Shown here piece after piece: positions 47,172 through 59,597 of a stretch of DNA of 64,000 nt. Location of the stretch: assembly GCA_025266875.1 (NCBI GenBank), contig JALLLT010000003.1, positions 124,001 through 188,000 of the forward strand, in the 5' to 3' direction. Both the position numbers and the translations under genes were made by a program. Below the pieces are notes generated by a model that made no database searches, was not told where the DNA came from, and saw only the letters and a list, made by a program, of their open reading frames with translations. Positions within the stretch are counted from its first letter, which is position 1, and each line of letters starts with the position of its first letter. This DNA comes from Fennellomyces sp. T-0311 (taxonomy: Eukaryota > Mucoromycota > Mucoromycetes > Mucorales > Lichtheimiaceae).

Positions 47172-49446
47172 ATGAACCCAGAAAAAGTCGACGTCCTAAT
47201 TTCCGGTGGTGGTCCTGTTGGTTTGTACTTTGCTTGTCGGGTATGCATATCATTACCCTTGATCTTATAAGATTGCAAATGTTAATACGAATAAAATATT
47301 AGATGGCCTCTTTAGGCCACTCTTTCTACTTATGCGACAAAAAGGGTGGTCCGACAACGGAAACTAGGGCCCTTGGAATAACACCCAGAACAATGGAGAT
47401 AATGGAACGGTATAATATCGCAAGCCATCTCATGAAGGAGGCAGTAATAATCCAGGGCATGCAAGCTTATATAGATGGGGCAAAGGTATGTACGTCGGAT
47501 TTTTGGGCTATGGAACTTTCAAACCAATATACTCCATGACAAGATCGGAACAATTGACACCGATGGCGATACGATCTTTCCCTACTTGGCTGGCCTTCCT
47601 CAAAGCAAAACAGAGACTATCCTTACGAAGCTTTTAGGTGGCGAAAGAGTCAGCCGGGAGACGGAATTGGTGTCGTATGAACAAAACGATGAAGGCGTTG
47701 ATGCAATTGTTCGGAATTTGAAGGACGGAACAGAGAAGCAGATACACGCAAAGTATATCATTGGGGCGGATGGATCACATTCAGCTGTGCGAAAATTGAA
47801 CAAATCGTGGACTTATGAAGGAGTTTCAGTGACGACCAGGTTTGTGGTAGGCGATGTGTGGATGTCCGGAAAGGATTTGGACAAAATATCACATTATCGT
47901 GGGAATATATTCGTACATCCTAAAGGTATTTGTTTATTATTGTTGATTATAGATCGAGAAAGCTAATGTGCGATTAGGTCTTTTCGGTGCCTTACCATCT
48001 GGCGAGAAAGATGGCAGGGTATACTATCGAATCTTCGCCAATCTTAGTCCATACGAACAGGCGCCAAACAGCCATGGAAAGAGACCCACGCATGGCTTAA
48101 GCAGGGATGATCATCTATCGCCCGAAGAAGCCCAGGAGATCTTGAAGGAACGTGTAAGTCCATTTGATATTACTGTCAGGCCTGTCAATGGATTTTCTAT
48201 TTTCCGAATCAACGAGCGCAAGGCAAATGGCTACCGTCGAAATCGCGCTTTCCTCATGGGTGGTAAGGCAGCTAATGCTTACTGTTGAACGAGAGACTAA
48301 AAGTACTTTAATTAGACGCGGCGCATTGTCATAGTCCTGTAGGAGGCCAGGGGTTGAATTTGGGACTCCAGGATGGTACGTGGAAGTGTAATGGGAAGGC
48401 TTTGTTCCAGTCACTCACTCTTCGTGTGTTGCAAAGCAACCAACCTTGCATGGAAACTATCGCTTGTCCTGAATGGACGTTCATCCGACTCAGAGAAGCT
48501 GCTGGATTCATATTCTGAAGAGGTACGTTTGTATACTGCGCCGTTTCTTGGACAGGTATATAACTTTCTCCTTAGCGTGAACCAATAGCGGAAGCAACTC
48601 TAAAGAACACTGGCGGTGCCTCTAGGGTTGGATTTTCTGGAGGAATGATGTGTAAGTGCTTGATTCCAAGTATTCAAGATTAGTTATTAATAATGGTGCC
48701 ATAGCTTCTGTCTTCAGATTTGTTGCTCCATTTGCATTATCACTTGACTACGTCAAGAAGATAGGCATCACTGCAGTTATGCAGGTACGAATATAGCCTT
48801 CTTGCAGGCTCCAAAATTTCTAATATAGTTGTGTAAATGTTAGCTCGAGACTCATATCCCCGACGAGTCATCCCTGGTGGCACATGAAGCATCCAAGTCG
48901 ATCGATTTAATCAAGCCTGGCCAATTTATCAACGAAACATCGATTCTCCGGAAGCGCGCTATTACCAAGTACGGTCCGTTAGAAAGAAGAACATTACATC
49001 AGATATTACAAGATGACGGTATACAACACACCGTAGTCTTTGTGGGAACTCGACCTTCAAGCTACGACCCATGCCCATGGACACAAGAATTTTGGAACAA
49101 GTTTGTAGCTCAAGATTACCCAGCGAATGTAGCTCAACCACTAGTCGTGGAATCAGCCTGGCATGGACAACAGAACAAGGTTCCAGAATATGTTACTGCA
49201 ATTAGCGTTGGCGGAAAGCCGGTGGAGGAAGCTTATTGGTTAGAAGAGAGTTATAATCTCGAGCATTCCATCTCCAAACGTGTGGGACTTTTCAAGTACA
49301 TATCAGAAAAGCCTGAACCGCCTGCCGCTATTGTCGTTGTACGACCGGATCAGTATGTTGCTTACAGTGGCCTGATACGATCTACAACCGACATTGATAA
49401 GGCGTTCCAATTCCTGGACAGATACTTACGTAAAGGTAGCAACTAG
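47172..49446 (+). CDS. FAD-dependent phenol-hydroxylase-like monooxygenase (copy A)
   Basis: Nine exons: 47172-47240, 47303-47485, 47544-47925, 47978-48262, 48316-48375, 48437-48522, 48576-48651, 48705-48784 and 48844-49446, giving about 607 aa. An N-terminal Rossmann FAD site (VDVLISGGGPVGLYFACR) is followed by TETRALGITPRTMEI, the DG motif IGADGSHSAVRK, and the second FAD motif GDAAHCHSPVGGQGLNLG. A C-terminal thioredoxin-like domain (VVFVGTRPSSYDPCPW...AAIVVVRPDQYVAYSG) is as in phenol 2-monooxygenases. It should hydroxylate an aromatic substrate with NAD(P)H and oxygen; the substrate is unknown. The start at 47172 (MNPEKVDV) aligns with the start of copy B; ATG 47130 would add 14 residues. 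Exon lengths are almost identical to copy B (54984-57243, opposite strand), showing duplication. Confidence 0.88.
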
Positions 49447-49563
49447 AGAAACAAGTTTTTTCTATTATACTTGCATTTCGGAGCCGAATAATTCGTGCTA
49501 CAGAACCGGATATAGCCTAGTCGTCCGAGTTTTTAATTTATTTCGCATCTCTTTCTTCGAGCA

Positions 49564-51468
49564 ATGCCTGCAATGAAAAGCTCATACAGCGCTTTATTCC
49601 CAACAATGTCGGCTCCTAGTTCTTCCACTCAACAGACCTGGTCCAGAAGTAAAGCCACTCTGAAGAAAGCATGGCAACACAGGATAACACAGCATCCAGA
49701 AGAGAAAACGGCTAAGACACCACCAACAGAATCTGAAGAGCGTCTTATATTAGGAGCAGTCTACAAACATGAAAGCGATTTACTTGCAGCGCGAGGCGTT
49801 TACAAGCAAGGCTTATCTTCCGTGTCAAATGACGAAGCTCAGCACACCCAATTGCTCCAAAAGGAAATGCTTTCTGTTTCCGTTCTGCGTTGTCAGCGAA
49901 ACCCGCAACTTGACCTCATCATAAATGAAATATGGGAGATGATACTTTCCCACCTTGAATACCAAGATCTTCAACAATGCGCTCGTGTCTTCCGTACATG
50001 GTCCAACATATGCCTGAATAAACCTGATTTTTTAAATCTTTGGCACAGGAGTTTGGAGCCACACGGAAGGCTCAACCACCTATGCTGCAAGTCATCAATG
50101 ATAAAAATTGGGCATCCAAAATCGCCTTTGCTTGGAGCATCGGATGACTGGTGGCTACGAGATATTTTTACAATGCTGCGGTGGTGGTCAAACAATACTT
50201 TCAGAACTCTTGGTACGTACGTTTTTTTGTTCATGCGGCGGAAAGCAAATCACTTTACTAACTTATCAAATCAATAAGATTTCGCAAGTATCTTTATTAC
50301 GAGTCCTATTGCACACTGTATTGCACAAATGCTACAGTTGATTCATCCACCTTTCAAGGAAGTTATTTTCCGGCCATCCACTCGAATAGCCCGTTCGGAT
50401 GCGATGCATATATTGCAATCATGTTCCAGAACGGAACGCGTCTCATTTTTGAGCAAATTGAATTGCAGTGATAAACCTGCCATTTTCCATGATAACGATC
50501 TTTCGGCGATAACTTCTTTGGAGCTGGCTTTGTGCAATTTCGATGGTCATCAAAGAGATTTGATCCTTAACGTCATTAGTCGGTGTCCAAACTTGATGGA
50601 TCTTAGTCTAGCCTTGGGACCCAAGGCGTGCTACAGCGAATTTGTGCTTCGAGCATTTACACGCTGTCATCGACTCAAGGCATTAAACATTGGTTGCGTA
50701 CCAGGTACGCGTTCCAATGAATGGGCGGCAAGGTTCCGTGGTAATTGCTCTAGTATTGACACTTCAACACTGTATGAATCAGCAACTAGTCAAGGATTAA
50801 GTACATTGAAGTATTCGAGCATTGGGGCGAGATACGGTGATTTCCAGCTGATCGTTGATAAGTCATATAAGTCTTTGGAATCATTGTATATCTATGATTA
50901 CTATCAAGACGTTTCGCATACGAATCTACGCCCATTAATTCTCCATCCCATACCAAACCTACGAAAGATGCACTTTCGGCTGTACAAGACAAATGCTCAA
51001 CATAAAGTAGTCGCACCATCATCAGCACTTCTGCAAGATTTGACCGCCTTTTTCTCTAACAATGTATATCTGGAAGAAGTTGTGCTTGACTTTGGGGGCC
51101 ATTGTCTCTCTTATTGCGATCCAAGAACGAGGGCCAACAAACTACTGCTGACCATCGCCAAAAGCTGCCGCTTACTTCGTCGACTGGCAATTATTGGGCC
51201 CCTTCGTTACTCTGGAGATATGATGCTCCAATTTGCAGCTACAGCAAGTCCCAAGATCACACATTTGGAAATATGCATGTATTGGCAGAGTGCGGTAGAG
51301 CTTGCTCAAAAGCTCACCACTCTAGTATATTTCAGGCTTTCTGACGTTTGCTATGACGCATATGATCATAACGATCCTACATATTATCCCCAGTCATCTT
51401 GGTTATGTATAGATGCCATTGAACGGATTATGAAACAGCGGAAAAACTTCAATAGATTGTGTATATAA
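49564..51468 (+). CDS. F-box protein with TPR-like N-terminus and leucine-rich-like C-terminus
   Basis: Two exons, 49564-50212 and 50279-51468, giving about 612 aa. The N-terminal part contains a TPR-like helix pair (LILGAVYKHESDLLAARGVYKQGLSSV), then a degenerate F-box (LDLIINEIWEMILSHLEYQD and CARVFRTWSNICLNKPDFLN). The C-terminal about 400 residues have irregular leucine-rich units (LERLMDLSLAL-like, LKALNIGC, LLRRLAIIG, ITHLEICM). The family is greatly expanded in Mucorales and presumably supplies SCF ubiquitin-ligase adaptors; targets unknown. The start could also be the ATG at 49606. It lies 118 bp downstream of monooxygenase A on the same strand. A related, broken copy follows at 51776. 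Confidence 0.75.
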
Positions 51469-51775
51469 AATTACTAGAGCAACACCAAGGACTCTTAAAA
51501 GTGGGGCTCTCTAAAGCGTGTCAATGAGTACTTCATTTACTATCAGTGAATGTCGCCACTGTGAAGCCGCTTACAAAAGTTTGATCTACGGAATAGTAGG
51601 ATCAACTATATCATGTAAATTTACATTGCTTGCAGGTGATACAAAATGATCGATGCGCAAGAGCAAAAATAGCGTTTGTACGACATAAAATTGTACTGCG
51701 CTATACTTTTTTTGATTTGAGCCTTTGATTTTATGCTGCATCTTCTTCTTGTTTCCTACCAGAATCGCTCTTACA

Positions 51776-53641
51776 ATGAAAAAGACGTCCGGCACTTTCA
51801 AATCCTCGGCTTCTTCCACGCAAGCAACCTGGTGGTCTAAACGAAAGACTAGATTGGCAGATGCATGGCAACAAAGAACAAACCACATAGCTCAGAAACA
51901 GTCCGCCAAGTCATTGGCAAGCGCTAAAGATTATCTTACATTGGGGCAAGCTTACAAGCAATCGGGTGATCTACGAGAGGCAAACAAAATTTACAAACAA
52001 GGAATCTCTTTGGTTCCAACATGTGATGCTCAGCATGCACAACTACAAATGGAAATACGAGCCGTTTCAGCCACACTTGATAGACTGAACCAAATGCTCG
52101 ACCTCATTCCAATGGAGATATGGGAGATTATATTCGGTTATCTCAGCTATAACTATCTGAGGCTATGCGCTGGCGTTTCCCACACGTGATGTAACATTAT
52201 TCTCAGCGGGCCCCAGTTTTGGAATGTTTGGCTTGATCATTGAGGATATCTTCGAACGGATAGACACATGTTTTACACCAGCTCAACATTGAAAATCGAT
52301 GGTTCAGAGTTTAACCGTAGCATATCTTTGAGCGAAGGATGGCTAAGAGATTTATTTATGGTATTACGATGGTGGTCACTCAACACATTTGAAACTCTCG
52401 GTACGTCTCATCTTGTATAGAGCGATATGAATATATAGTAACATAATTGAATCAATCAAGTTATCAAGGATGTCAATTACATCTCGGATTCCACAGCACA
52501 CTGGGCGACGAAAATGTTGCAGTCAATCCATCCACCGTTTAAACATGTGCTTTTGGACCCTTCTGTCAATATTCCTGCTTGTGTAGTTATACCTATATTG
52601 GAATCCTGCTCAAGAGCAAAGCATATTTCGTTTGCAAGCACCGTGAATCGTGACCCTGTATTTGGCATCAGTTTTTGTGGTAGAGAGATTTTGGTGTCGT
52701 ATCTCGAATTGGCGGAGGGCTTTTTGCTGGGTCCGCTCGCTGACATTTTTTTAAAATGCCCTAACTTGGTACATCTAGTTCTTTCTTGTAAAAACACAAG
52801 CCGGCATATTGATTATGCGAAACGAGCACTAGAATACTGCCCCAAGCTTAGAATACTGGATATAGGACGTGATCCAAGTCAGAGCAAGAACATAAAACGC
52901 CTTGTATCCCAGAAAAGTCATACAAATACCGAGGCTTTCAGTATTGTAGCCACTTTGCCCACCGAATCTCCAACCTGCCCTGGCCTCCATATATTAAAAT
53001 ACTGGGGAAGAGTTGAAGAGAAAAGCGACGATTTCCCTGTAATCATCGACAGTACATACAAATCCTTGCAATCTTTACATTATACCAACGGCTATCTTTA
53101 TGGGCTTCCTAGCGCCGATCTCTCCGTACTTGCCTCTTATGGTGCTCCAAAACTTCGAACAGTACACTTTAAACTAGGCTTACAAACGTACGATGCGTCA
53201 CAGGGATCGATTCTACTCTACCTAATTGGGTTTTTTGCAAATACTTGCTCTCTGGAAGAAATTGTACTTGATTTTGGATATGACTGCTCCAAGGACAACC
53301 CAGAACCTGAAACAGCAAATGAGCTGCTGCTAACGATTACCAAGAATTGCGGCCAACTTCGTCGACTGACGGTTATCGACGGATTTCGTTACACTGGAAA
53401 TACAATGATGGAATTTGCCGCGGGGCTAGCATCCAACCGCCTTACTCACTTGGAGATATGCATGGATCCAGAGCGGACACCAGCGTTTGTCAAGAAAATA
53501 GTAACTTTACTTTACTTTCAGCTTATGGATGGCCTTTCTACAAAGAGCAAATCTACAGCAACATATTCTGAGCAAATGCGCTTTTGGTCATATCGCAACA
53601 CTATTGATACTATTTTGTATAAACGAAGAATCGCTTATTAG
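51776..53641 (+). pseudogene. F-box/TPR-like paralogue with two nonsense codons
   Basis: Paralogue of the gene at 49564, with the same two-exon layout (51776-52400 and 52461-53641). TPR-like LTLGQAYKQSGDLREANKIYKQG and F-box LDLIPMEIWEIIFGYLSYN are followed by a TGA at 52187-52189, exactly where the paralogue has Trp (RTWSNI versus HT*CNI), and a second in-frame TGA at about 52240. The frame then continues normally (GWLRDLFMVLRWWSLNTFETL, then MLQSIHPPFKHVLLDPS) to the family C-terminus. TGG-to-TGA transition explains the first stop. Most simply a recent pseudogene; TGA readthrough is unlikely because other genes here end at TGA-free stops or show no in-frame TGA. Confidence 0.7.
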
Positions 53642-53960
53642 ATCGTCATAGTGGCCACTCACGAGCTTAACATGAAATATTTATCAAAGTATCAAATGAT
53701 AACGAACTAAGATCTAGTTATTTAATTCCGGGAGCACTGTTGCATTCGCTAAGGTACCAATTTTCCCCCTTGATGTTAAAGAGGCACAAGTTTGTATGTA
53801 TCGATTTGAATATGAATTATAGCAAGGCCGATCCTATTTTAGAATCAAGATATTATAAAAGCTCGGATAGAGAGCAAAGCGAAAATACTTTGTTTGTAGT
53901 TTGTTAGAGATAACAATACATAGCAAAGGATTAAATGCACACGCATAAAGTCACGCATAA

Positions 53961-54781
53961 TCAATGGAAGCAGGGAAGGGACATTCGTGACTTAAATGTG
54001 AATTCAACGTCTTGCATTTCTCGCAATAAGCATAATGCCAACTTTCGCAGCGGTTCTGACCATCGTGTGAAACGCATAAAAGGACTTCTTCCAAGGTCCG
54101 TATTCTCCCTTAACACAATGTGGGCTGTCCCATCAAACTCCATGCTCTCGTCGCTGTACATTCCCAGCTCACTGTTGTACTCCGGGATGACATTCACCGG
54201 GTCATATTTCAATGTTTCTGCTCCCAATCTTTTTCTCGCACCATTTCTTTCATTCGTCGAACAACGCCACCCCAGATACCTCGGTAAGCCGCGCTGGCAG
54301 ACATTGGCGGCAGATGTTCAGCCTTATACAAAATATAGCTAGGTGCATGTGAGACAGCATAGATGTTGACGTCGAAATTTTGACCACGAATGTATAGACG
54401 AGGAAATGTACCAAGTAAACTTTCTGCAACTACTCGATTTCGCTTTGGATCTGCAAATCGGACGCTTAATCTTCATTGGTTCGGTTCAGCTTTTGATGGC
54501 CCAGGGTACGGCCATTGTTTTGAACGTGGTGGATACAAATAGTTGCACCAACGCCGTCAGAAACCCATCGTAGCTTGCCGCAAGATCATGTGCACGAAAG
54601 ATGACGTTGACTGGGCTGGTGCTCTCCATTTTTCTCCATGATTAGATAGGGCCCGAGCGATTGATGCCGATACGCCATTTGATGTATATATGGGATTATC
54701 AATTGCGAAAAGTGGAAGGAGCAGAAGAGAGGTGTAGCCTCCTTTTGACAAACTGCCTGTAAAACCTGATGTTCCACCCAA
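53961..54781 (-). pseudogene. Degenerate copy of the zinc-knuckle gene at 58528
   Basis: Minus-strand frames match the protein at 58528-59304 in order but with frameshifts and stops: CQRGLPRYLGWRCSTNE, VIPEYNSELGMYSDESMEF, GTAHIVLRENTDLGRSPF, then in another frame SWHYAYCEKCKTLNSH ending ECPF. The knuckle CxxC-x5-H-x4-C is preserved, but a frameshift near 54060 separates it from the upstream part. Non-functional. Confidence 0.6.
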
Positions 54782-54983
54782 AATGAGCAGCTCGACGACT
54801 ACAACTTATGCTCACTCCTATGTACATACATAAAAGGCTTGGGAAATAAAAATATGTATTCCACGCGAGTATAAAGAATATTATTGAAAGCGATTTTTAT
54901 AACTTGGTGTCGTAAAATTTGATTGCTAGTGTAATGTGGTATATCAGTAATCGAATGCTATATATATCGTGCGTGTTCATCCA

Positions 54984-57243
54984 TTAGTTGGTAGTGTTAT
55001 GGATATATCCATCAAGGAAGTTGAATGCCTGGTCAATATCGCCTGCCGATCGTATATAACTACTGTATGCGACATATAGGTCAGGTCGCACAACTACAAT
55101 AGCAGCCGGTGGTTCGGGAGCGTCCCACATATGTTCTGCCAGACCGATACGTTTGGTGATTGACTTTTCGCCATCCCAGTGCTCTTCTACCCAATATGAC
55201 ACAGTGTAATCATCACTCACAGCATATTCTGGCTTTCTGCTCTGGTGTGCGTGCCACGACGATTCTATTACCATTCCTCGAACAGCAACAGGTGGATAAC
55301 CATGTTTCGTGAACTTTTCATAAAAGTCTCGAGTCCATGGACAAGGGTCGTATCGAGATGGTCGAGTACAAATCAACATCATCGTATGTCGAGATCCATG
55401 ACCTCGCAGGGTTTCATGTAACGTTGTGCGCTGTAATAGTATATCATCCGTGAAATCACGTTTGCGCAGAACAGTTGTTTCGCGCATAAAGTGCCCAGGT
55501 TCAATAAGACCGGTGGCATCATTCGCTGGCTGAGATAGGATGGCGGATTCCTTTGGAATTTGAGTTTCAAGCTAATTATACAAGGTCAGTATTTACATTG
55601 GTGTTGGATCACGGATCGATATATACTTGAAAAACAGCGCTCATAAGATTTTTTTTGACCCGATCAAAAGTCAGGACAGTCGACATCACTAAACCAATCA
55701 AGGTCGCTAGAGTACTTGGGTTAAATATAAGAATCCCACAGAGAAGCTCAGCAACTTACATATAACAGATATCTTCATGAGACTGTAGCGAGTAGCGGAT
55801 CCAGTAGTCTTTAAAGTCGCAGCTACAATGGGCTCACGCTGCAAAGAGAGAACGCTTAGAGATGATAATCTTCATTGAAGCACGGTGTAATGTACCTCGA
55901 TACTATAGGAATCTAGCAGCTTTTCGGGATCGGACGAGTGCCCGTTCAGAACAAGTGAAAGTTTCCATGCAAGGTTGTCCGCTGTCCAATTGAATAAATA
56001 AGCATTCTTAATAGCCATGTTCCTGTTTTTACTCCTTACCATCTTGTATTCCTAAATTTAAACCTTGACCTCCAACTGGAGAGTGACAATGCGCTGCGTC
56101 TGCAAACATACGATCAATCTCCCATAATTCAGGCATACTTTTGCAAACTTTTACCTCCCATGACAAAAGCTCGATTGCGACGGAAACCATGTGCCTTGCG
56201 CTCGTTGATTCGAAATATTGAAAGACCATTGATATCCTTGACAGTGACTTGTAATGGGCTCAGACGCTTGTTCACAATCGTTTGTACCTCTTCAAGAGAT
56301 ACACTATCGTTTCGCGAGATACCATGCGTCGGATCCTTGAGGTCGCTCTTATCAGATTCCAGCTGATAGGCTTCCAAATTGCCGAACATTCGATAATAAA
56401 ACTGGCCATCTTTCTCGCCTGCAGGTATGACGCCGAGCCAACCTAGTTACCAAATTCGTTACTTTTTTTCATGGCATCAAGTGTCCTATTAAACTTACCA
56501 TCTGATCCGACGAACATGTTTCCACGGTGATTTTGTATTTTATCAGCATCCTTTCCTGATACAAATACATCACCCACGACAAATCTTGTTGCCATAGAAT
56601 AACCTTCGTAAGCCCAGTCGCTTGCCAGTTTGCGCACTGCCGAATGGGATCCATCGGCACCAATGATATATCGAGCCTGGATTCGTTTTTCCGTGCCATG
56701 ATTCATATCTCGTACGATAGCGTCCACACCGTTGTCATTCTGCTCGTACTGCACAAGCTCGGTTTCTCGATGGATCTTGTCAGCGTCTAGCAGCCGACTA
56801 AGGATCGCCTCGGTTCTGCTCTGGGGAATGGCCGTGATATGTGGATAATTCGTGTCACCACAGGCATCCATTGTACCCAGCTGCATAAAGTCAATCTTTG
56901 CTGGATCATCAGAACTTTTGGTACGCTTACTTTTTTCCCGTTCATGTATATCTGAGCACCATGGAGCACACATGCTTCTTTCATAATATGTTGTGCGATG
57001 CTATGGCTTTCCAGCGTCTCCATGGTTCTCGGTGTCATTGCAAGCGCACGAGTTTCATCCGTTGGACCGGATTTCTTGTCACATAGATAAAACGTGTGAC
57101 CTAAGCAAGCCATCTATCAAACAAACAATGTCAGTGACCACCACGGACGCGAGGAACTGGGCGGGACGTACGCGATAGGCAAAGAACAGGCCAACAGGGC
57201 CACCGCCGGAAATAAGCACGTCAACGTTTTCGATAGCGTTCAT
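54984..57243 (-). CDS. FAD-dependent phenol-hydroxylase-like monooxygenase (copy B)
   Basis: Nine exons on the minus strand: 57243-57172, 57113-56931, 56895-56499, 56442-56155, 56099-56040, 55981-55896, 55838-55760, 55706-55627 and 55571-54984, giving about 610 aa. It has the same motifs as copy A: VDVLISGGGPVGLFFAYR, DETRALAMTPRTMET, IGADGSHSAVRK, DAAHCHSPVGGQGLNLGI, RPSRYDPCPWTRDFYEKF and AAIVVVRPDLYVAYSS. Exons 2, 5, 6 and 8 are identical in length to copy A (183, 60, 86 and 80 nt), while the protein has diverged considerably, so the duplication is not recent. All exons are open and motifs intact, so both copies are probably functional. The substrate is unknown. Confidence 0.88.
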
Positions 57244-58527
57244 GTAGTAGTAAAAGCTGGGCAGGGAAGTATCGCAAAGTGATCTGCATATTTTTATATC
57301 TGATTGTGCTGCTGCTGCTCCTCAGCTCCTGTTCCGATCCGATCACAGGGCTTTCAGAACCCGGTGTCACCGTGCGCCTGACTTGGACTGGTCATTTCAC
57401 AACCTTTCCGTCGCTACAATCCCTATACAGTGGCGACAGAAAATATTTAGAGAACCATTGTATACTTCCAGTGCATTAATAAGACTTTGATTCCAGCACT
57501 CGAATTGCGTTTCTCCCGGCCATGGACAGTGCTGATTGTCTGCCCATCGGGCTAAGCGCCGAAAAGCCTTGTGATCAAAGCCAACATGCGGAGCTGAGCA
57601 TAGAACCACAGCCAATCATTTTAAACTATTTAGATAGTTTTTCGCTAACCAGCCATGCCCCTGGTTCAAGTGGAGTCGGCTATGACACACTGTTCCCGAT
57701 AAAGCTTACCGACTTTGTCCGCGTTGAAGTTTGGCACACTTGTGTACCTCCTGCGCCAATATTATACCGTCAAATCGGTATTTCATATCAATTGCTTTTA
57801 TCGAGTCAAGTGCATGGTAAAAAAAAATAAGTACGAACGCGCGAATGAGAAGGTTGCTTATATAGATATATAGTCTGTCTGTAAACTAAATAGGTCCATA
57901 TCACTAAATACCATTCTTCCTTGAGGGTACATGTGTAATATATGCCTTATATACAGTGCCTTTCCAAGTCTTTTCGCTCAGATCGCTCCCCCAGCACTTT
58001 CGCGCCATATACACGTAAAGGGTAAAAACCGTGCTTACTGTTCCGATGTATATAGCGATCACTTTCATCATGAATCGTAAGAAACACATTTATTATGTAC
58101 GTAAATGCGCTATATGCACTAAGATAGGGTCCTACTAGAGCTACTTTCACTTTATGAAATAAGGAGCAAAAAGACAACACTTTTATGCAGCATTATAAAG
58201 TGAAGAAGAAAATCATGCTTCAGTTCTGATTTGGCAGTTCTCGTTTCAGCACTTACATTCAGTAGTACGCACCGAGCCACTTGCCACAGTATATACCTTT
58301 GTAATCCTTGCATGGTCAATATCAAGCGACACGTGTGTAGCGTTTTAGCATCTCCAGCATCCAAGATAATGATTAAAACGCGGAACAGAAGTATAAAAAT
58401 GATAAAAGACGTCGGGTCACCTGCAAATTACCAAACCTGGCATCCCACTGACAAGTGCCAAAAAAATAGTCCCATCGATGGTCCCAACTCTCTCTCTTTC
58501 TCCCACTTGTTTCTTTAAAGCACAAGG
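57244..58527. other. Intergenic region
   Basis: About 1.3 kb between monooxygenase B (-) and the zinc-knuckle gene (+). Open frames on both strands at 57.4-57.8 kb show no recognised domain. The minus frame 57397-57615 (AFRRLARWADNQHCPWPGET) looks protein-like and could be a transposase scrap, but I cannot place it. Confidence 0.4.
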
Positions 58528-59304
58528 ATGAAAACAACGAGCTGTAGTAATATTCGTGGAATAAAGTACTTTGGGCTCGTTGAGACCTGGCGTCAATCAG
58601 AAGAGCCGCAACCCATGAGCGTTATCTTTATCTTGGACAATGTGAAAATGAATGAGTATTCAGCTGCACGAGAAGCACTTCATCGAAAGTACGGTGGATA
58701 CTCCTTTGAGTCCATGTGCACTCGACACAAAGACAAAACGGACAAATCGCTTCTCATCGAGGCAAAGTTTACCGACAGCATGAAACGTCGTCAAGCCATC
58801 GCAGAGACTTTGACGAATGGGTCGAAACTTATCGTAGGTGGCAGCACCGTGGGAATGAGAGCCGTACCGATTATTCCAAGTATGACAACGTTGATCGTCT
58901 ACAAGATCAAGGACTTGCCGTCACAATCCGCGGAGGATGCGTGCTCGGTTGTTTCCAATGCCGTTGTTCGACGATTCAGCAAGCTATGTCTAGGTCGCGG
59001 ATGGGATCCGCATACGCTCCAAGATCGATTGGTCGATATTGTCCCCGGTTACGAACGTAGGGCGGGATGTTTTATGGAGGATGGAACCAACATGGTCGAG
59101 GTGTTCACGGGAACGGTGTATGTCGTTGTTCGAAGCAACTCGGATTTGGGCAAAGCGCCATACTTCAAGGCATACGGTACCACGGTTTTCCCGAATTCGC
59201 AAACGAAACATTACATTTATTGTAAGCGATGCAAAATGGTGGACTCCCACGACATCGAAGACTGCCCCTTGCCGATACCAGCTACTAACAATCATAACGC
59301 ATAA
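58528..59304 (+). CDS. Zinc-knuckle protein, LINE ORF1/gag-like, intact single exon
   Basis: An uninterrupted 258-codon frame. The centre has two-layer RNA-binding-like character (VSNAVVRRFSKLCLGRGWD, VPGYERRAGCFMEDGTN, GTVYVVVRSNSDLGKAPYFK), and the C-terminus has a zinc knuckle YCKRCKMVDSHDIEDCP (C-x2-C-x5-H-x4-C, one residue longer than the usual retroviral CCHC). No reverse transcriptase follows. It may be a stranded ORF1/gag of a retroelement or a domesticated derivative. A decayed paralogue lies inverted at 53961-54781, on the other side of monooxygenase B. The start could be 58528 or the ATG at 58615 (MSVIFILDN). Confidence 0.5.
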   Translation: MKTTSCSNIRGIKYFGLVETWRQSEEPQPMSVIFILDNVKMNEYSAAREALHRKYGGYSFESMCTRHKDKTDKSLLIEAKFTDSMKRRQAIAETLTNGSKLIVGGSTVGMRAVPIIPSMTTLIVYKIKDLPSQSAEDACSVVSNAVVRRFSKLCLGRGWDPHTLQDRLVDIVPGYERRAGCFMEDGTNMVEVFTGTVYVVVRSNSDLGKAPYFKAYGTTVFPNSQTKHYIYCKRCKMVDSHDIEDCPLPIPATNNHNA

Positions 59305-59597
59305 CCCATGTATGTGCGCCATTGCAAATCAATGTAAATACTGTCTGCATTAATGCTTCTTTTATATGTCCTATTTAGCGAACAATGAAGCCATGCACAC
59401 TTATGGATTATATACACTAGTTATCAAATTACTACAAGATTTACAAATTTAAGAATTGCTTTTGGCTGAAAAGAAAGATGTGATGCTTGCGCTGACAGGA
59501 GCTGTTTTCGTTCTTTTTCTGGCACTTGTAGTGGTAGTTTTAGCTATACTCTACGATATCAAGCAGTTAGAAAAAGTATCCCAAAGATTGATGATAA

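Noticed and set aside
51776..52189. Short stand-alone F-box protein ending at the first TGA
   Set aside because: The same frame continues with clear homology to the neighbouring full-length paralogue, so the stop is better read as an inactivating mutation.
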